DNA of 64,000 nt from Taxawa tesnikishii (nom. ined.) (taxonomy: Eukaryota > Ascomycota > Dothideomycetes > Dothideales): NCBI GenBank assembly GCA_030247885.1, contig JAPDRO010000015.1, forward strand, positions 124,001 through 188,000, written 5' to 3'. Below are positions 49,001-59,935 of the stretch, in pieces. Position 1 is the first letter of the stretch, and every line of letters begins with the position of its first letter. The notes under the pieces are model-generated. The model was not told the origin of the DNA. It saw only the letters and a list, made by a program, of their open reading frames with translations, and made no database searches. Both the position numbers and the translations under genes were made by a program.

Positions 49001-49756
49001 GTTTTTCGGCAAGCCTGGTGCAAATGTCGTGACAGTTTGCATTTATCCATTCCCGAGTGCCGGAGAGGTAGTTGCTCACTAGACGCTTTAGCTCTTGCTG
49101 GAACAGTACGAATAGCACGTTGTGTGAGGAGGAGTTGCTGCTATACGAGAGTGATCTAGTGTCGGTGATGGAAAGAAGAGCTTCAACGAAGTCCTCTACG
49201 GCGCCCGTAGTTTCTCTCTTGAGATTGCTTTGTTTTCGCTGAAATGGATGCAACATCTGCGATGATGTTGAGAAAGACAATGCATCTATTGAGCTGGTGC
49301 TGAATCTCTTAAGATATGAGGTGGGGTTCTTATCTTCAACATCTGGCCTGGCTTGCTTGTCATCATCCGACCCATTGTCGGTCCACACCTTGACGTCCGA
49401 GTTCGAGTGGAAGGCTCTGAGATCATCCATCGGCCTAGGGGCAACAACACGAGCCTTGTTGAACCAGCCCTTCTTTGGCGCTTCCACTTTGCCGAATTCT
49501 TCTGTTATGCGATTTGAATCCCACAAGCCATGCGTCGCGTCATGAAGGGGATTGAAGGTGCATACGACATCGTTCTGAAAGGGGATTTATAGCACAAACT
49601 GGGGTGCACCGCTGGCACTGCCGGCCTTGAAACACTGGTGGTTCAGATGAGTCTACTCACCCGACTTAGGACAGGACAACCACTCGAAAGTAACGATTTC
49701 TGAGCTGCCAAAAACGACCGTCGTACAGCAGACCACGTTTTCGAGAAGGAAAACAT
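46014..49756 (-). CDS. Large Pezizomycotina-specific protein of unknown function, four exons, two -1 frameshifts
   Basis: Exons 49756-49661, 49574-48470, 48399-47798 and 47733-46014. Adding one base near 48256 (exon 2 of the family core) and one near 46700 gives 1,174 residues, with phase closing in exon 3. It starts MFSFSKTWSAVRRSF. Recognisable family segments include VIIALDKDEVRIHGSLHFVV, GLELPTDLMAELAGVPLV, NAFLGWCSHSQNHI, and CERIQQF near the end, which I remember from large uncharacterised Pezizomycotina proteins. There is no known catalytic motif. The C-terminal 200 residues are Ser/Thr/Pro-rich and hydrophilic. The branch points CTAAC and CTGAC sit before two acceptors. It is likely cytosolic. 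It may belong to fungal-specific, fast-evolving families with HET or STAND neighbours, but none is seen here. Confidence 0.7.
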
Positions 49757-50464
49757 CCTTGGTATGAATCGAATAAACTATATGCAACCGATGAGGCTGA
49801 CAACAGGGGCTCTGCCCTGCGGCTACACCGGTGTGCCCCTCATCATTGATGGTCCGACCTGATTGGTCGATGTTCGCGAAACCGCAGCACCTTGTGGTTG
49901 TGTCTCAGCAGTGGTGATCCGTAGATAATGGGAAGTGTCTATGCCTTGTGTCCGATTGGAGCATCGAAGGTGCGGCTGGATCACGAAATCAGCGAAAACC
50001 CCTTGCAACAACATGGAGTAGTAATCAACGGTAGAAGTGTTTGGTATACGGTATATCAAACGGTTAACGACGGAAGTTGTGGTGTTTTCTCCGTCGGCAG
50101 ACACCTTGTGTCGATCGGAGCTTGCTTGCAAGCTATCAGCAGGCCCATCTCAGCAGCGCGTGTGGACTCTTCTAAACTCTCGATCGTGACCGCCTTTTCG
50201 CGCTTGTCAAACTTGTCTTCTTGTATCTTTTTTCCTGCCTGCGTGACACGCTAAAGGATGTCTGTCAGCCACTGCCGCAGGCTTGCGAACAGCCGGCGCA
50301 TTTCGGTTCGTCATCGTGCTGGAAAAGCTCTTGTGGTGAGCGGGCTTGCCCACGGCACAGCTCACGCTCGCTGTCCTGCTCCACTCCAACCGCAGGCCCT
50401 GGTTCCCATCCGTTCACGCTTGTTGGAGACTGGACCCTTCTCCAGTTCCAAAACACCGCATCGC
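49757..50464. other. Divergent upstream region
   Basis: About 700 bp between divergent starts of the large protein and the sugar transporter. It must hold both promoters. No gene. Confidence 0.5.
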
Positions 50465-53013
50465 ATGCCCATGCCTCATGAGCCTTACTAACCACTCCCG
50501 ATAAACCGCCTAACTACTCTTATCTCCACCCCGATAGTCCTTATCCGACTCAACTTCTTCGAGCCCAAGGAGAGCAGGGCTGCTCTAACCAAGCCCCTAT
50601 ACCGCCAAGATTCCACAACAACAGTACCACCAGCGCATACCTGCAAATATCCCCCTTCATACCCTCTCATCGTCCTCACGCCAGCATCATTCCCGTCACC
50701 GCTCCACCGGATCGTCTTTTGACGAGAAGAGGGGTCGCCGGTCAAGCCTCGACTCGGTAGATTCCCCGGATCCGACTTCTCTCTCTGGAGTGATACCGGA
50801 GACCTTGTTGACCAGCTCGCCGACGAAGAGGATCCCCTTCGTGCAAGGCTTCGCGAGTCTGTAGAGCACCACTCTCCGCAACGCCGTGGGAGGAGCCAGA
50901 AGAAGGTCCGATACGCATCAGCACAAGGCAGAGAAAAGAGGGCCATTCTGGAGTCGTTAAGAGGAAGGAAGATATCCGCATACCGAGCCCACCGCCCCGC
51001 CGACTCAACCGCGCGGAGCAGATACTTGCAGCAATCATGGCACCAGGAGATGGACCATCCCGTATTCACGGGCTTCACGGGAAGAAGTTGATGTACGGAC
51101 ACACGCTTCAATACTGCTGGCGGAGTTGACGGAAGTTTTTCGCAGTTACTTTACCAGTATCTTCGTCTCCCTAGGTGTCTTCTTGTTCGGATATGACCAG
51201 GTACGTAGATGAACCCGCTGTTTTACTTTAGGCTTCAAGATTGCTAACCCGTATCGTTTAGGGTGTCATGTCGGGTATCATCACGTACGTCCCGTTCCGC
51301 TCCACTTCCCATATGCGCCTGGGGCTATACTGAACAATCACAGTGGACCGTACTTTAAGGCATACTTCAACCAGCCCACAAGAGCAGAGGTCGGTACAAT
51401 GGTCGCTATCCTCGAAGTGGGCGCGTTTGTTGCATCCCTCGTCGTAGGTAGGATAGGTGACATCCTCGGCCGTCGACGAACTATCCTTTACGGTTCTCTA
51501 ATCTTCGTTGTCGGTGGTGCTTTCCAAAGTTTTGCTACTGGTATGCCTATGATGCTTCTGGGAAGAATCATCGCTGGTTTGGGCGTCGGTGCTCTCTCCA
51601 CCATCGTGCCAGTCTATCAGTCCGAAATCTCGCCTCCTCATAACCGCGGCAAACTTGCTTGTATCGAGTTCTCTGGCAACATCCTCGGGTATGCCGCTAG
51701 TGTTTGGGTAGATTACGGCTGCAGCTACGTTGATGACGACTGGAGTTGGCGGGTACCACTTTTGATGCAGTGCCTTATGGGCGGTTTGCTTGCTGTTGGC
51801 AGTTTCCTCATTCCCGAATCTCCTAGGTAAGTGAATGTCAAACCTCTGGCGGTAGCATCAAATTAACTTGAACAGATGGCTCCTTGACAACGACCACGAT
51901 GAGGAAGGAATTGTCGTTATTGCGAACCTCTACGGCAAGGGAGACATTCACAGCTCGAAAGCTCGAGACGAATACCGTGAGATCAAGATGAATGTGCTTC
52001 TCCAGCGTCAGGAAGGCGAACGCTCCTACCGCGACATGTTCAAGCGCTATTACAAGCGTGTTTTCATCGCCATGTCCGCCCAAGCTTTGGCCCAGCTGAA
52101 CGGAATCAACGTCATCTCCTACTACGCTCCCTTGGTTTTCGAGCAAGCTGGGTGGGTCGGCAGAGACGCAATTCTGATGACCGGTATCAACGCGTTGTCC
52201 TACCTTGCTTGTACTGTTCCGCCGTGGTACTTGGTTGACAGGCTGGGACGTCGATTCATCCTGCTCTGGGGCGCGGTGACTATGATCATATCCCTTTCCC
52301 TGATTTCGTATTTCATCTACATCGACATCAGTTGGACGCCCAGACTGGTCGTCATCTTTGTTATGATCTACAACGGTGCATTTGGTGCATCGTGGGGTCC
52401 GATCCCCTGGCTGTACCCACCCGAGATCTTGCCATTGAGCATTCGTGCCAAGGGTGCAAGTCTGTCTACCGCCGCTAACTGGGCATTCAACTGGCTGGTC
52501 GGGGAGATGACACCAGTGCTTCAGGAGCTGATTCAGTGGCGACTATACTTGCTACACGCATTCTTCTGCGCCGTTTCGTTCATTGTTGGTGAGTTTCATT
52601 ACAGCCATCTCTCTAGAACGCAGAAACAGAATACGCTGACACACTATCTAGTCTGGTTCATCTACCCGGAAACCGCAAACGTCCGTCTGGAGGACATGAA
52701 CTCCATCTTCGGAGATGCAACCACTGCCATGCCAACCCCAGCCACTCTCGCCGAAGCCGAGTCTCTCTTCAGTGGCAACCGCTCGCCCGTGCCTTCGTTC
52801 CGTCTCGGCGAGCAAGGAGCGGACTCCGCCATTCCAGGCCTGGATATCGATCCACCAGCGGTCGAAGTCGAAAACGGCAAGCCAATGCTCAGCAAAGATC
52901 AGGACGGCCAAGGCGAGGGTCTTGGAGGCTGGATCAGCAACCTGGTCAAGAAAGGCAAGGGCGGCGAGGATAGCGGTAAATACAAGAGGGTCGGTCAGGA
53001 CGAGGGAGACTAG
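50465..53013 (+). CDS. MFS sugar transporter with a long N-terminal extension, six exons, four -1 frameshifts in exon 1
   Basis: Exons 50465-51092, 51146-51200, 51263-51285, 51344-51826, 51876-52588 and 52652-53013. Exon 1 has about four -1 shifts (near 50488, 50660, 50765, 50920). With four bases added, it ends in exactly the phase needed, giving 755 residues. The extension holds WSDTGDLVDQLADEEDPLR, an acidic block seen in related transporters. The transporter has 12 predicted membrane segments: YFTSIFVSLGVFLFGYDQG (TM1), GRIGDILGRRRT, PESPRWLLD, QALAQLNGINVISYY, VDRLGRRF and WLYPPEILPLSIRAKG. The usual PETKG after TM12 reads PETANVRLEDM. The tail is Gly/Lys/Asp-rich. It likely imports hexoses or related sugars by proton symport. 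The ATG at 50465 is the best-supported start. Confidence 0.85.
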
Positions 53014-53629
53014 ATATCGCTTGGAAAGTGTTGGGGGACTACATGAGAAGCTTTTTCCGGGTTATGTTCTTGTGAAGTGGGCGGTCGTGTTAGACCCTTG
53101 ACGATGGATATTTGTGACAAAAGGTTCTGATAGAAGGCGTTTGCTGGGCGGATGTCAGACCACCATTTTCGGGCGAGCAGACAGCAATGACTGCTCCATG
53201 CTATTGTATTCACGGTATCATAAGAATTTGGGGACAATCACCCAGCCCCTGATTGATGGTTACACGGTGCTTTCCCCATGTAAAGTTCGCGTAAGATGCC
53301 AAGGGTTACGTGTCATTGTTCACCCTGAGCTTCTCCGCTAGCTGCATAAGGCGGGCTCAAAATAGCACCGCTCTCCTTACAGCTCCCAAGGACAGCTTGA
53401 CAATTGCTGGCTCGTCTCCTTCTTCTCTTCAGCTACTGCCTTAATGACCCGAGTCACGACTGACTGTTAATTCCCTTTCTTCCCACTTTCCTTAGCCCTG
53501 TTCCATTGGGTACCTTGCGCTCCACGTAAGCTTTCCCCAGGAACAGCTGTACAACATCACCCCAGCCTCGTCGCCTCAACACGTCACAAACAAGTAACCA
53601 CAGTGCATTGAGCGCAACAACCATCAATA
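53014..53629. other. Spacer, transporter 3' UTR and PMT2 promoter
   Basis: About 615 bp with no coding signal. Confidence 0.5.
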
Positions 53630-56076
53630 ATGGCTCTTCAGGAAGAGCAGACGCAAAGTTATGCTACAGGACAAGACCGTCAGGCTGATGGTATGAGGAG
53701 GAGGAATGTCCCAGAGCTGCAACAGAACGGCAGCCCGCTGCCGGTGGACATGAACGAGAAAACCAAAGAGAAGGTACACACACGCCGCGAAAACGACTCC
53801 TAGGGGTGCGTAAGCTGACGAGAGGATCGCAGGCCAGCTCTTCCTTCGACCAGTTGGAACCCATAATCGCGCCGATCGTCTTTACCTTTCTAGCTTTCTT
53901 TACGCGCATGTGGAAGATTGGTCTATCACCGATTGTCACCTGGGATGAAGCACAGTACGTCCAGGCAGTCGACCTTTGCGAACAGCTAGCTGACAACACC
54001 CCCTCTCGCAGCTTTGGAAAGTTTGGCTCCCATTACCTTAAGCGCGAGTTCTACTTCGATGTCCACCCACCGCTCGGGAAGATGCTCGTCGGTCTCTCTG
54101 GCTGGCTGGCAAACTACAATGGCTCCTTCGAATTCAAGTCCGGAGAGACGTACCCCGAAGAGCTCAACTACACTTTCATGCGAGTTTTCAATTCTGCATT
54201 CGGCGCGCTCTGCGTGCCTTTGGCCTACTACACCGCGAAGGAGCTCAACTTCAGGAGACCTACCGTCTGGCTGATCACCATGGCCGTGCTCTTTGAGAAC
54301 TCTTACACCACTATCAGCAGATTCATTCTGCTCGATTCTATGCTTCTTTTCTTCACTTTCACGACAGTTCTGTGCTGGGCGCGCTTCCATAGACTGCAGA
54401 AGCAGTCGTTTAGCCCGGAGTGGTTTGTCTGGCTCGTTCTGACCGGTCTCTCCATTGGCTGTGTCTGCAGTGTTAAGTGGGTCGGTATGTTCGGTACCGC
54501 CCTGGTCGGACTGTACACCATTGAGGACCTCTGGAACAAATTTGGAGATCTTCGGATGCCAAAGGTAGGTCGGAACGCTTCACAGAGCTTGCAGTTGCTA
54601 ATAATTGCTATAGGCCACCCTCGCGTCTCACTTCGCTTTCCGCGTTGTCGGTCTGATTGTCATTCCCATGATTGTCTACATGTTCAGTTTCTACCTTCAT
54701 TTCCTCATCCTCGAGAACAGCGGTCCAGGTGACGCGCAGATGAGCTCTCTCTTTCAGGCCAACCTAAAGGGCACCGAAGTTGGAAAGGACAGCCCTCTCG
54801 AGGTCGCATTCGGTTCGCGTGCAACGCTGAAGAACATGGGCTATGGAGGAGGATTGCTACACTCGCACGTTCAGACATACCCCGAGGGTTCGACTCAGCA
54901 GCAAATTACCTGCTATCACCACAAAGACGCAAACAACGATTGGTTCTTCTACCCGAACAGACATGAGCCGGACTTTAACCCGGATGCGCCTCTCAAGTAC
55001 GTTGGCAATGGCGATGTTATCAGGCTCATTCACGCTCAGACTGGCCGCAACCTCCACTCTCACCAAGTCGCCGCTCCGGTTACGAAGGCCGATTGGGAAG
55101 TGTCTTGCTACGGTAACACGACTGTTGGCGATACTAAGGACCACTGGACTGTTGAGGTGGTCGACGATGCGGCGTCCAGGGACTACTCTAAGTTGCGCAC
55201 CCTCACCACTGCTTTCAGGCTGAAGCATACTGATCTTGGCTGCTATCTCCGCGCTGGTAACGTTAACCTGCCACAGTGGGGTTTCAAGCAGATCGAGACC
55301 ACCTGTGTCAAGGAGAATCGTCCTCGCGATGTCTACACTCACTGGAACGTTGAATCGCACTTCAACGACAAGCGTAAGATGACGCCCTTCACTGCTTTTA
55401 TTTTGGATGACAATAGGCTAACAGAACCGCAGTTCCACCTGGAGACCCAGGCTCGTACAAGTCCCCATTCCTCCGCGACTTTGTTCACCTCAACGTCGCA
55501 ATGATGACCTCCAACAACGCGCTTGTGCCAGACCCGGACAAGCAGGATGACCTCGCCTCCGCGCCCTGGCAATGGCCCCTCCTGAACGTTGGCCTGCGCA
55601 TGTGCGGCTGGGACGACCACATCGTCAAGTACTTCCTGCTCGGAAACCCTCTCGTTTACTGGGGCTCTACGGCTTCTCTGCCAATCTTCTTCATGATCCT
55701 GGCCTGGTACCTGATCCGCTGGCAGCGCGGCTACAACGAGCTGTCCCAAGCCGACATCGACCAAATCCATTACTCCGGTCTCTACCCTGTGGTCGGTTGG
55801 TTCCTGCACTACCTGCCCTTCATCGCCATGGCTAGAGTCACGTATGTGCACCACTATTACCCTGCGCTGTACTTTGCCATCCTCTGTGCTGGTTTCTGTG
55901 TCGATTGGGCGACGAGAAAGCTCAACAAGACTGTCCAGTGGGGCATCTATGGTGTCCTGTATGTAGCGGTCATTGGACTCTTCTGGTTGTTCCGCGCCAT
56001 CAGCTTTGGTATGGAGGGCTCGAGCACGCAGTGGAAGCACCTCAAGTGGCTTGACACCTGGAGGATGACCGACTAG
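53630..56076 (+). CDS. PMT2: Protein O-mannosyltransferase, PMT2 subfamily, five exons
   Basis: Exons 53630-53773, 53833-53954, 54012-54564, 54614-55373 and 55433-56076 sum to 741 codons. The catalytic loop reads VTWDEAHFGKFGSHY (the Asp-Glu pair, split by intron 2) and FYFDVHPPLGKMLVGLSG. The MIR region follows with SHVQTYPEGSTQQQITCYHH and LHSHQVAAPVTK, then GDAQMSSLFQANLKG, typical of the PMT2 branch. There are several membrane segments at both ends. In the ER membrane it transfers mannose from dolichol-phosphate-mannose to Ser/Thr of secretory proteins, usually as a PMT1-PMT2 dimer. All introns are GT-AG. The frame is intact, in contrast to the transporter beside it. Confidence 0.97.
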
Positions 56077-58013
56077 ATGAGGCCGTGCGAGCTGCGATGA
56101 TAAGTGAGGATGGCGGAAGGGGATTGGGTGAGGTGTGGGTTTGAGAAAAGCAATAGGACTGGCGCTCTATGGCTGGGATTGGGTTTGAACTAGGGGGATG
56201 CGGGGGTGGAGGGAAGGATATGCATCGTGTATCTTTTTTGGTAGTCAAAATCTCCTTCCTCCTTGTATCGTTTGGAATCATTCCCTACTCCATTTTTACC
56301 TGTCATTTTGTGATTTGCTTTGACGAGGTTCAAGCACAGCGCCCCCAAATCGGCATCTTCGACCCTTGGTCTCAACCTCTCCCCGCTCGAAGGATGGGAG
56401 AAGGTGGAGGCTGTGCCGAACGCCCAATCTCGTAGACAGATCTTGGCTCTAGTCGCTGAGTGCGCTTCGATACCAGGACTTGGTTTATGCTCATTGCAAC
56501 GTCTGCCGATACGGAAAACGACAGTCCGCAGGTGGCTGTGTGCATACCTATGTTGACATGCGACAGGTCACGAGGTGTGCTTGCACCTTAGCTGCAGTAC
56601 ATAAAAGCGGCCTGTCTGACGGGACGGAAGCCACGAAGAAATATACATAACGAGGAAATGTATTATCAACACCTGCCGAACTTTTCTTAGAACCTGTCGT
56701 CCGGCTTGGAGTCGAAGTCGTAGGACATCTTCTAGCTGTCGTTGGTATTGGCCACAATCGCCGCAACAAGCACAAGAAGGACGTAGGCGAAGACGGAAAC
56801 GGGATTGCGAACCGCGATAAAGTGAGAGAAGCCACGCAGAAGGTCAAAGTGGAGGAAGAGGAAAAGAGAATCGGGAAGAAAGTGAAAGAGCAGCAGGGAG
56901 ACGGGATTATTAGATGAAACAAGATGGGTTATACGACGGGCACGATGAACGCCATGGCCGTGCAGACGGCGGCCGCGAACGGTGTTTACAACGATAGGAG
57001 GACGACTGGTTTTGATAAGTAGGCCGTCCATCTTCCTTTCCCTCTCGCCCCGTCTTTCCGCTCTCTTCTCTAACCCCATGCTTGCCTTTATATGGTGACT
57101 GGCAGCTTACAGCATGCCTCCAAAACCAATGCTCTCCCACTTCTCCCATCCCAGCATATCCTCTGTTCCCCTGTTCCTTTCCTTCTCCACTCCCTATTTA
57201 CCGTCGACAGACCCGCCAGCCCTCCTTCCCCGAGCTCAACCCCGACCCGGTCTACCCTCCCGCCGCGCAAGAACGACTGGCGGCTGCGCGGGAGAAACGA
57301 GATCGTGCGAGAGAAAACAGCGAACAAGTCCTGGCCGCCTACATCAGCCGTAAGAACGACACCATGACGGCTTCGGCGGCAGAGGTTAGGTGCGAAAGGG
57401 AGGAGAAGCGTGGTGGGGGTGGTGGGTTTTGTAATCTTGACTGGTGTAGGTTTGGGTTTGGTACGACGTGAGAGGGCTTGGGACGGGGTAAGTGGGGTGT
57501 GAAGAAGCGCATTCAGCGAGTGATGACCGGATTTTTTTGGGTGTGGAATACATGTACTTTAGTCGATTCATCAATGATCTTTTTTAATAATATGAAGTGA
57601 GATTGGCAACGCCCCTTGTAGACCAGCTTACGGTTAGTACAGACGATGGGACCATGGAGATGTCGGAGCCGTTTGTTTGACGCTCTCGTCATCGCTGCTT
57701 GCATCGGAGTCAACACGTTCTCACTAAGAAAGCTTCGACAAAGGGGCCAATATATATGCCCGCAGAGACCGCGCTAGCAAGAGCGGCGAGGCTAGCGCGT
57801 GCTGCAGTTTCTGCCGTGATAGAACTTACTCGGGGACCGTTCAATGAGCCAGCACGCTACATCATCGCCGCTTCCACTTCCAGACCAGCTCGGAGTTGAT
57901 ATGAACGAATGACCGGAACAGTTCGAGTCGTGCTTGATCTAGCTTCTCTGTATCCAGTAGTCTATACGCTATCCTACACCCTCACCCTTCTATTGAATCC
58001 TCTTCTCATAACC
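56077..58013. other. Intergenic, 1.9 kb, with possible small genes
   Basis: Between PMT2 and AIM32, which converge. A small minus-strand membrane-type frame (56732-57031) is listed separately. On the plus strand, 57210-57390 encodes a Glu/Arg-rich helical stretch (PAAQERLAAAREKRDRAREN) preceded by an acceptor-like site at 57209; it could be an exon of a small gene, but I found no start or donor that fits. Confidence 0.4.
56732..57031 (-). CDS. Possible small membrane protein, gene model uncertain
   Basis: A 99-codon frame starts MDGLLIKTSRPPIVVNT in good context (AAGATGG). It ends with a strongly hydrophobic segment, NPVSVFAYVLLVLVAAIVAN, followed by TNDS and TAG. After the TAG the same frame continues KMSYDFDSKPDDRF to TAA, which looks like a real C-terminal tail. 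Alternatively the CTAG is a splice acceptor for an exon starting AAGATGTCC. The hydrophobic segment could be a tail anchor. The middle (Leu/Phe-rich from pyrimidine DNA) is probably intronic. No family recognised. Confidence 0.25.
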   Translation of the reverse strand: MDGLLIKTSRPPIVVNTVRGRRLHGHGVHRARRITHLVSSNNPVSLLLFHFLPDSLFLFLHFDLLRGFSHFIAVRNPVSVFAYVLLVLVAAIVANTNDS

Positions 58014-59262
58014 TCAAAATCTCCCTTTCATGACCAATCCCCCTCTAAACAGCTCCTTCACAACCTTCCCATCCATGATCGTCTTCCCCACAATGCCTTC
58101 CACATGTCTCGGTTCCACCCTGCCATACCAAATCCCCTTCCCAGCCAGCGGGTTGGACTTGAAGCTAGGCGGGATATAGATAATCACGTTCCCGGCAAAC
58201 TTGTGTCCGCCGATATGGCTGATCAATCCCACTCTCGCATTAGGCCTGTATCCGTGGAGCTCCGTGTCCACCTCGACCGCCTCGGCGACGGGCGCATCCC
58301 GCAACAATTGCACATTCTGCCGCTCCAGTTTCTCTTCGAACTCGGCTTGCAGGATCGGACCTAGCACGCCGCAGCGCTGGTCCCGTCCGCCGTGGCCGCA
58401 GATCAGGACCAGTATCTCGTCCACCTTTCTAGCACCGATGAATTCGCGCTGCAGAGAGGGGTGTCGCTTGAGTATGTTCTGCTGCTCCCTTGATAAAACG
58501 TCGTGTTGCGCGTGTAGCTTCGCCGGCAGAATAAACGCTTTTATAAATGTCTCCACGCTGCTGCTGTCCGTGGGTATCGCGGGCACGTATTGGAAACTGG
58601 GCAGGAGGAAGGCGGACGCGGGAGGTGTGCGAGGGTCGTTCTGGGGTACGATGTCAGGATCGGTGCCGGGTTTGGCGACAGGGTCGGCGGGTGGTTCTGG
58701 TGGTGGAGCAGTGCGAGGATCGAGGATCTCGGGTCCTTGGCCTTTTGTGAAGTCGGTCGGTGGGAATGAGGAGTTTGTGATCATTACATTATGGTACGGC
58801 TGGACATTCATCAGCATATTTTGCTAGACGAGGAAAGCAGAGTCGTCGCGCACGAACGTCGCTGAATTTCCCCTTGGGCCCTAAGAACTGCTTTAGCTGC
58901 TTCACAAGCACGCCGTCATCTTCGTCCTCGATCTTGCTCTTCCAATCGTGCTTGCCGGTCGAGATCAAGACGTTCTCCGCGTATGCTGCCATTGTTCCAT
59001 TGAGGTTTGCTTCGCGATCTATCTCCAGGCCTTCGGGCATGTCACGGCACTGGCATGAAGGTGCCGGGCATGCTTCGATTACCGGGAATGGCGGAGGTGT
59101 TGGAATGCTGATGCGGGAGGCATAACGACGGCTCAATCGCACAGAGGATACTCTGAGGGCTGCGGAGGCCGTACATCTCCCGCCATGACTGAGAAGAGAC
59201 ATTGCGTGAAGTGTGTTGGAACAGAAAGGGAGTGGCCGTGGAAGTTGAGCGCGAGGATTCAT
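58014..59262 (-). CDS. AIM32: Aim32-like sucrase/ferredoxin-fold protein, mitochondrial, two exons
   Basis: Exons 59262-58858 and 58799-58014 are joined across a 58-nt intron (GAC|gttcgt, branch CTGAT, acceptor ccag) at FSD|PYHNV, giving 396 residues. The N-terminus is Arg/Ser-rich (a second Met at 59202, MSLLSHGGRCTASAALR, is a likely mitochondrial presequence start). Conserved features: CPAPSCQCRDMPEGLEIDRE (Cys ligands), YHNVMITNSSFPPTD, ICGHGGRDQRCGVLGPIL and ISHIGGHKFAGNVIIYI. The thioredoxin-like ferredoxin fold binds a [2Fe-2S] cluster through C/H residues. In yeast Aim32 acts in mitochondrial matrix and intermembrane space redox quality control. The frame is intact. Confidence 0.88.
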
Positions 59263-59935
59263 TCACTTCGAAGCGACGCCGTACGTCATCACGAGAGATT
59301 CCAAAGTATGCCAATGCATCTCGCAACGCCCGCTTGTCTGCGACAAGTGATTCTCGCAACATCTCTACTACTTCATCAGAACCCATGACATCGTGTTCTT
59401 ACAGCAAGGGCTCAGAACGTGAACCTCCCTGAGCAAGACTGAGCGCACTCATTTTCCAATGCTCGTCCATCTCTGAGAAAGGTAAAGGTCCCTCTAATGA
59501 CCAGCATCAGCTGATACGGTCAGTGGGGCCGTGACGGTCATGGTTTCCAGGAAGAACTCATCAGAAAATGTGGCCTGATCTTCTTTGCTGGTCCTGAACC
59601 TTTGCTCACCGCTGAAAGAAAGAAGAGGTCGCTAAGGTAGAGGACGAAGCCTATATACCCACACTGATCACGTAACTGAGAGGGGTAAGTTGGTAGCGTG
59701 ATGAGACGTTTCCACCGGGATAAGAGCAGCGCAGGCATGCGTAGTGGAGATACTATGGAATTGCCGTCTCATACGAGAAAGCTTAGGTTGGATTGAATGG
59801 AATCCATATTGATACAAGAGGTTGAGTGGTATCATGCTCGAAACAACAGAAAAACCCTCCCTCATCTTCCCTTTACCTCTGAACTGAATGGCTCCTGCCG
59901 TCAGACGAACACCTTAGGGCAAAGTCCCTCTCACC
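59263..59935. other. Spacer, AIM32 promoter and YME2 3' UTR
   Basis: About 670 bp. A minus-strand frame at 59386 (MGSDEVVEMLRESLVADKRA) overlaps the AIM32 5' end in another frame and could be an upstream exon or upstream ORF, but is not supported further. Confidence 0.4.

Noticed and set aside
59042-59386. 114-codon frame overlapping the AIM32 5' end
   Set aside because: It is in another frame of a region already used by AIM32. Only its first 40 codons look coding-like, which is not enough for a separate gene.
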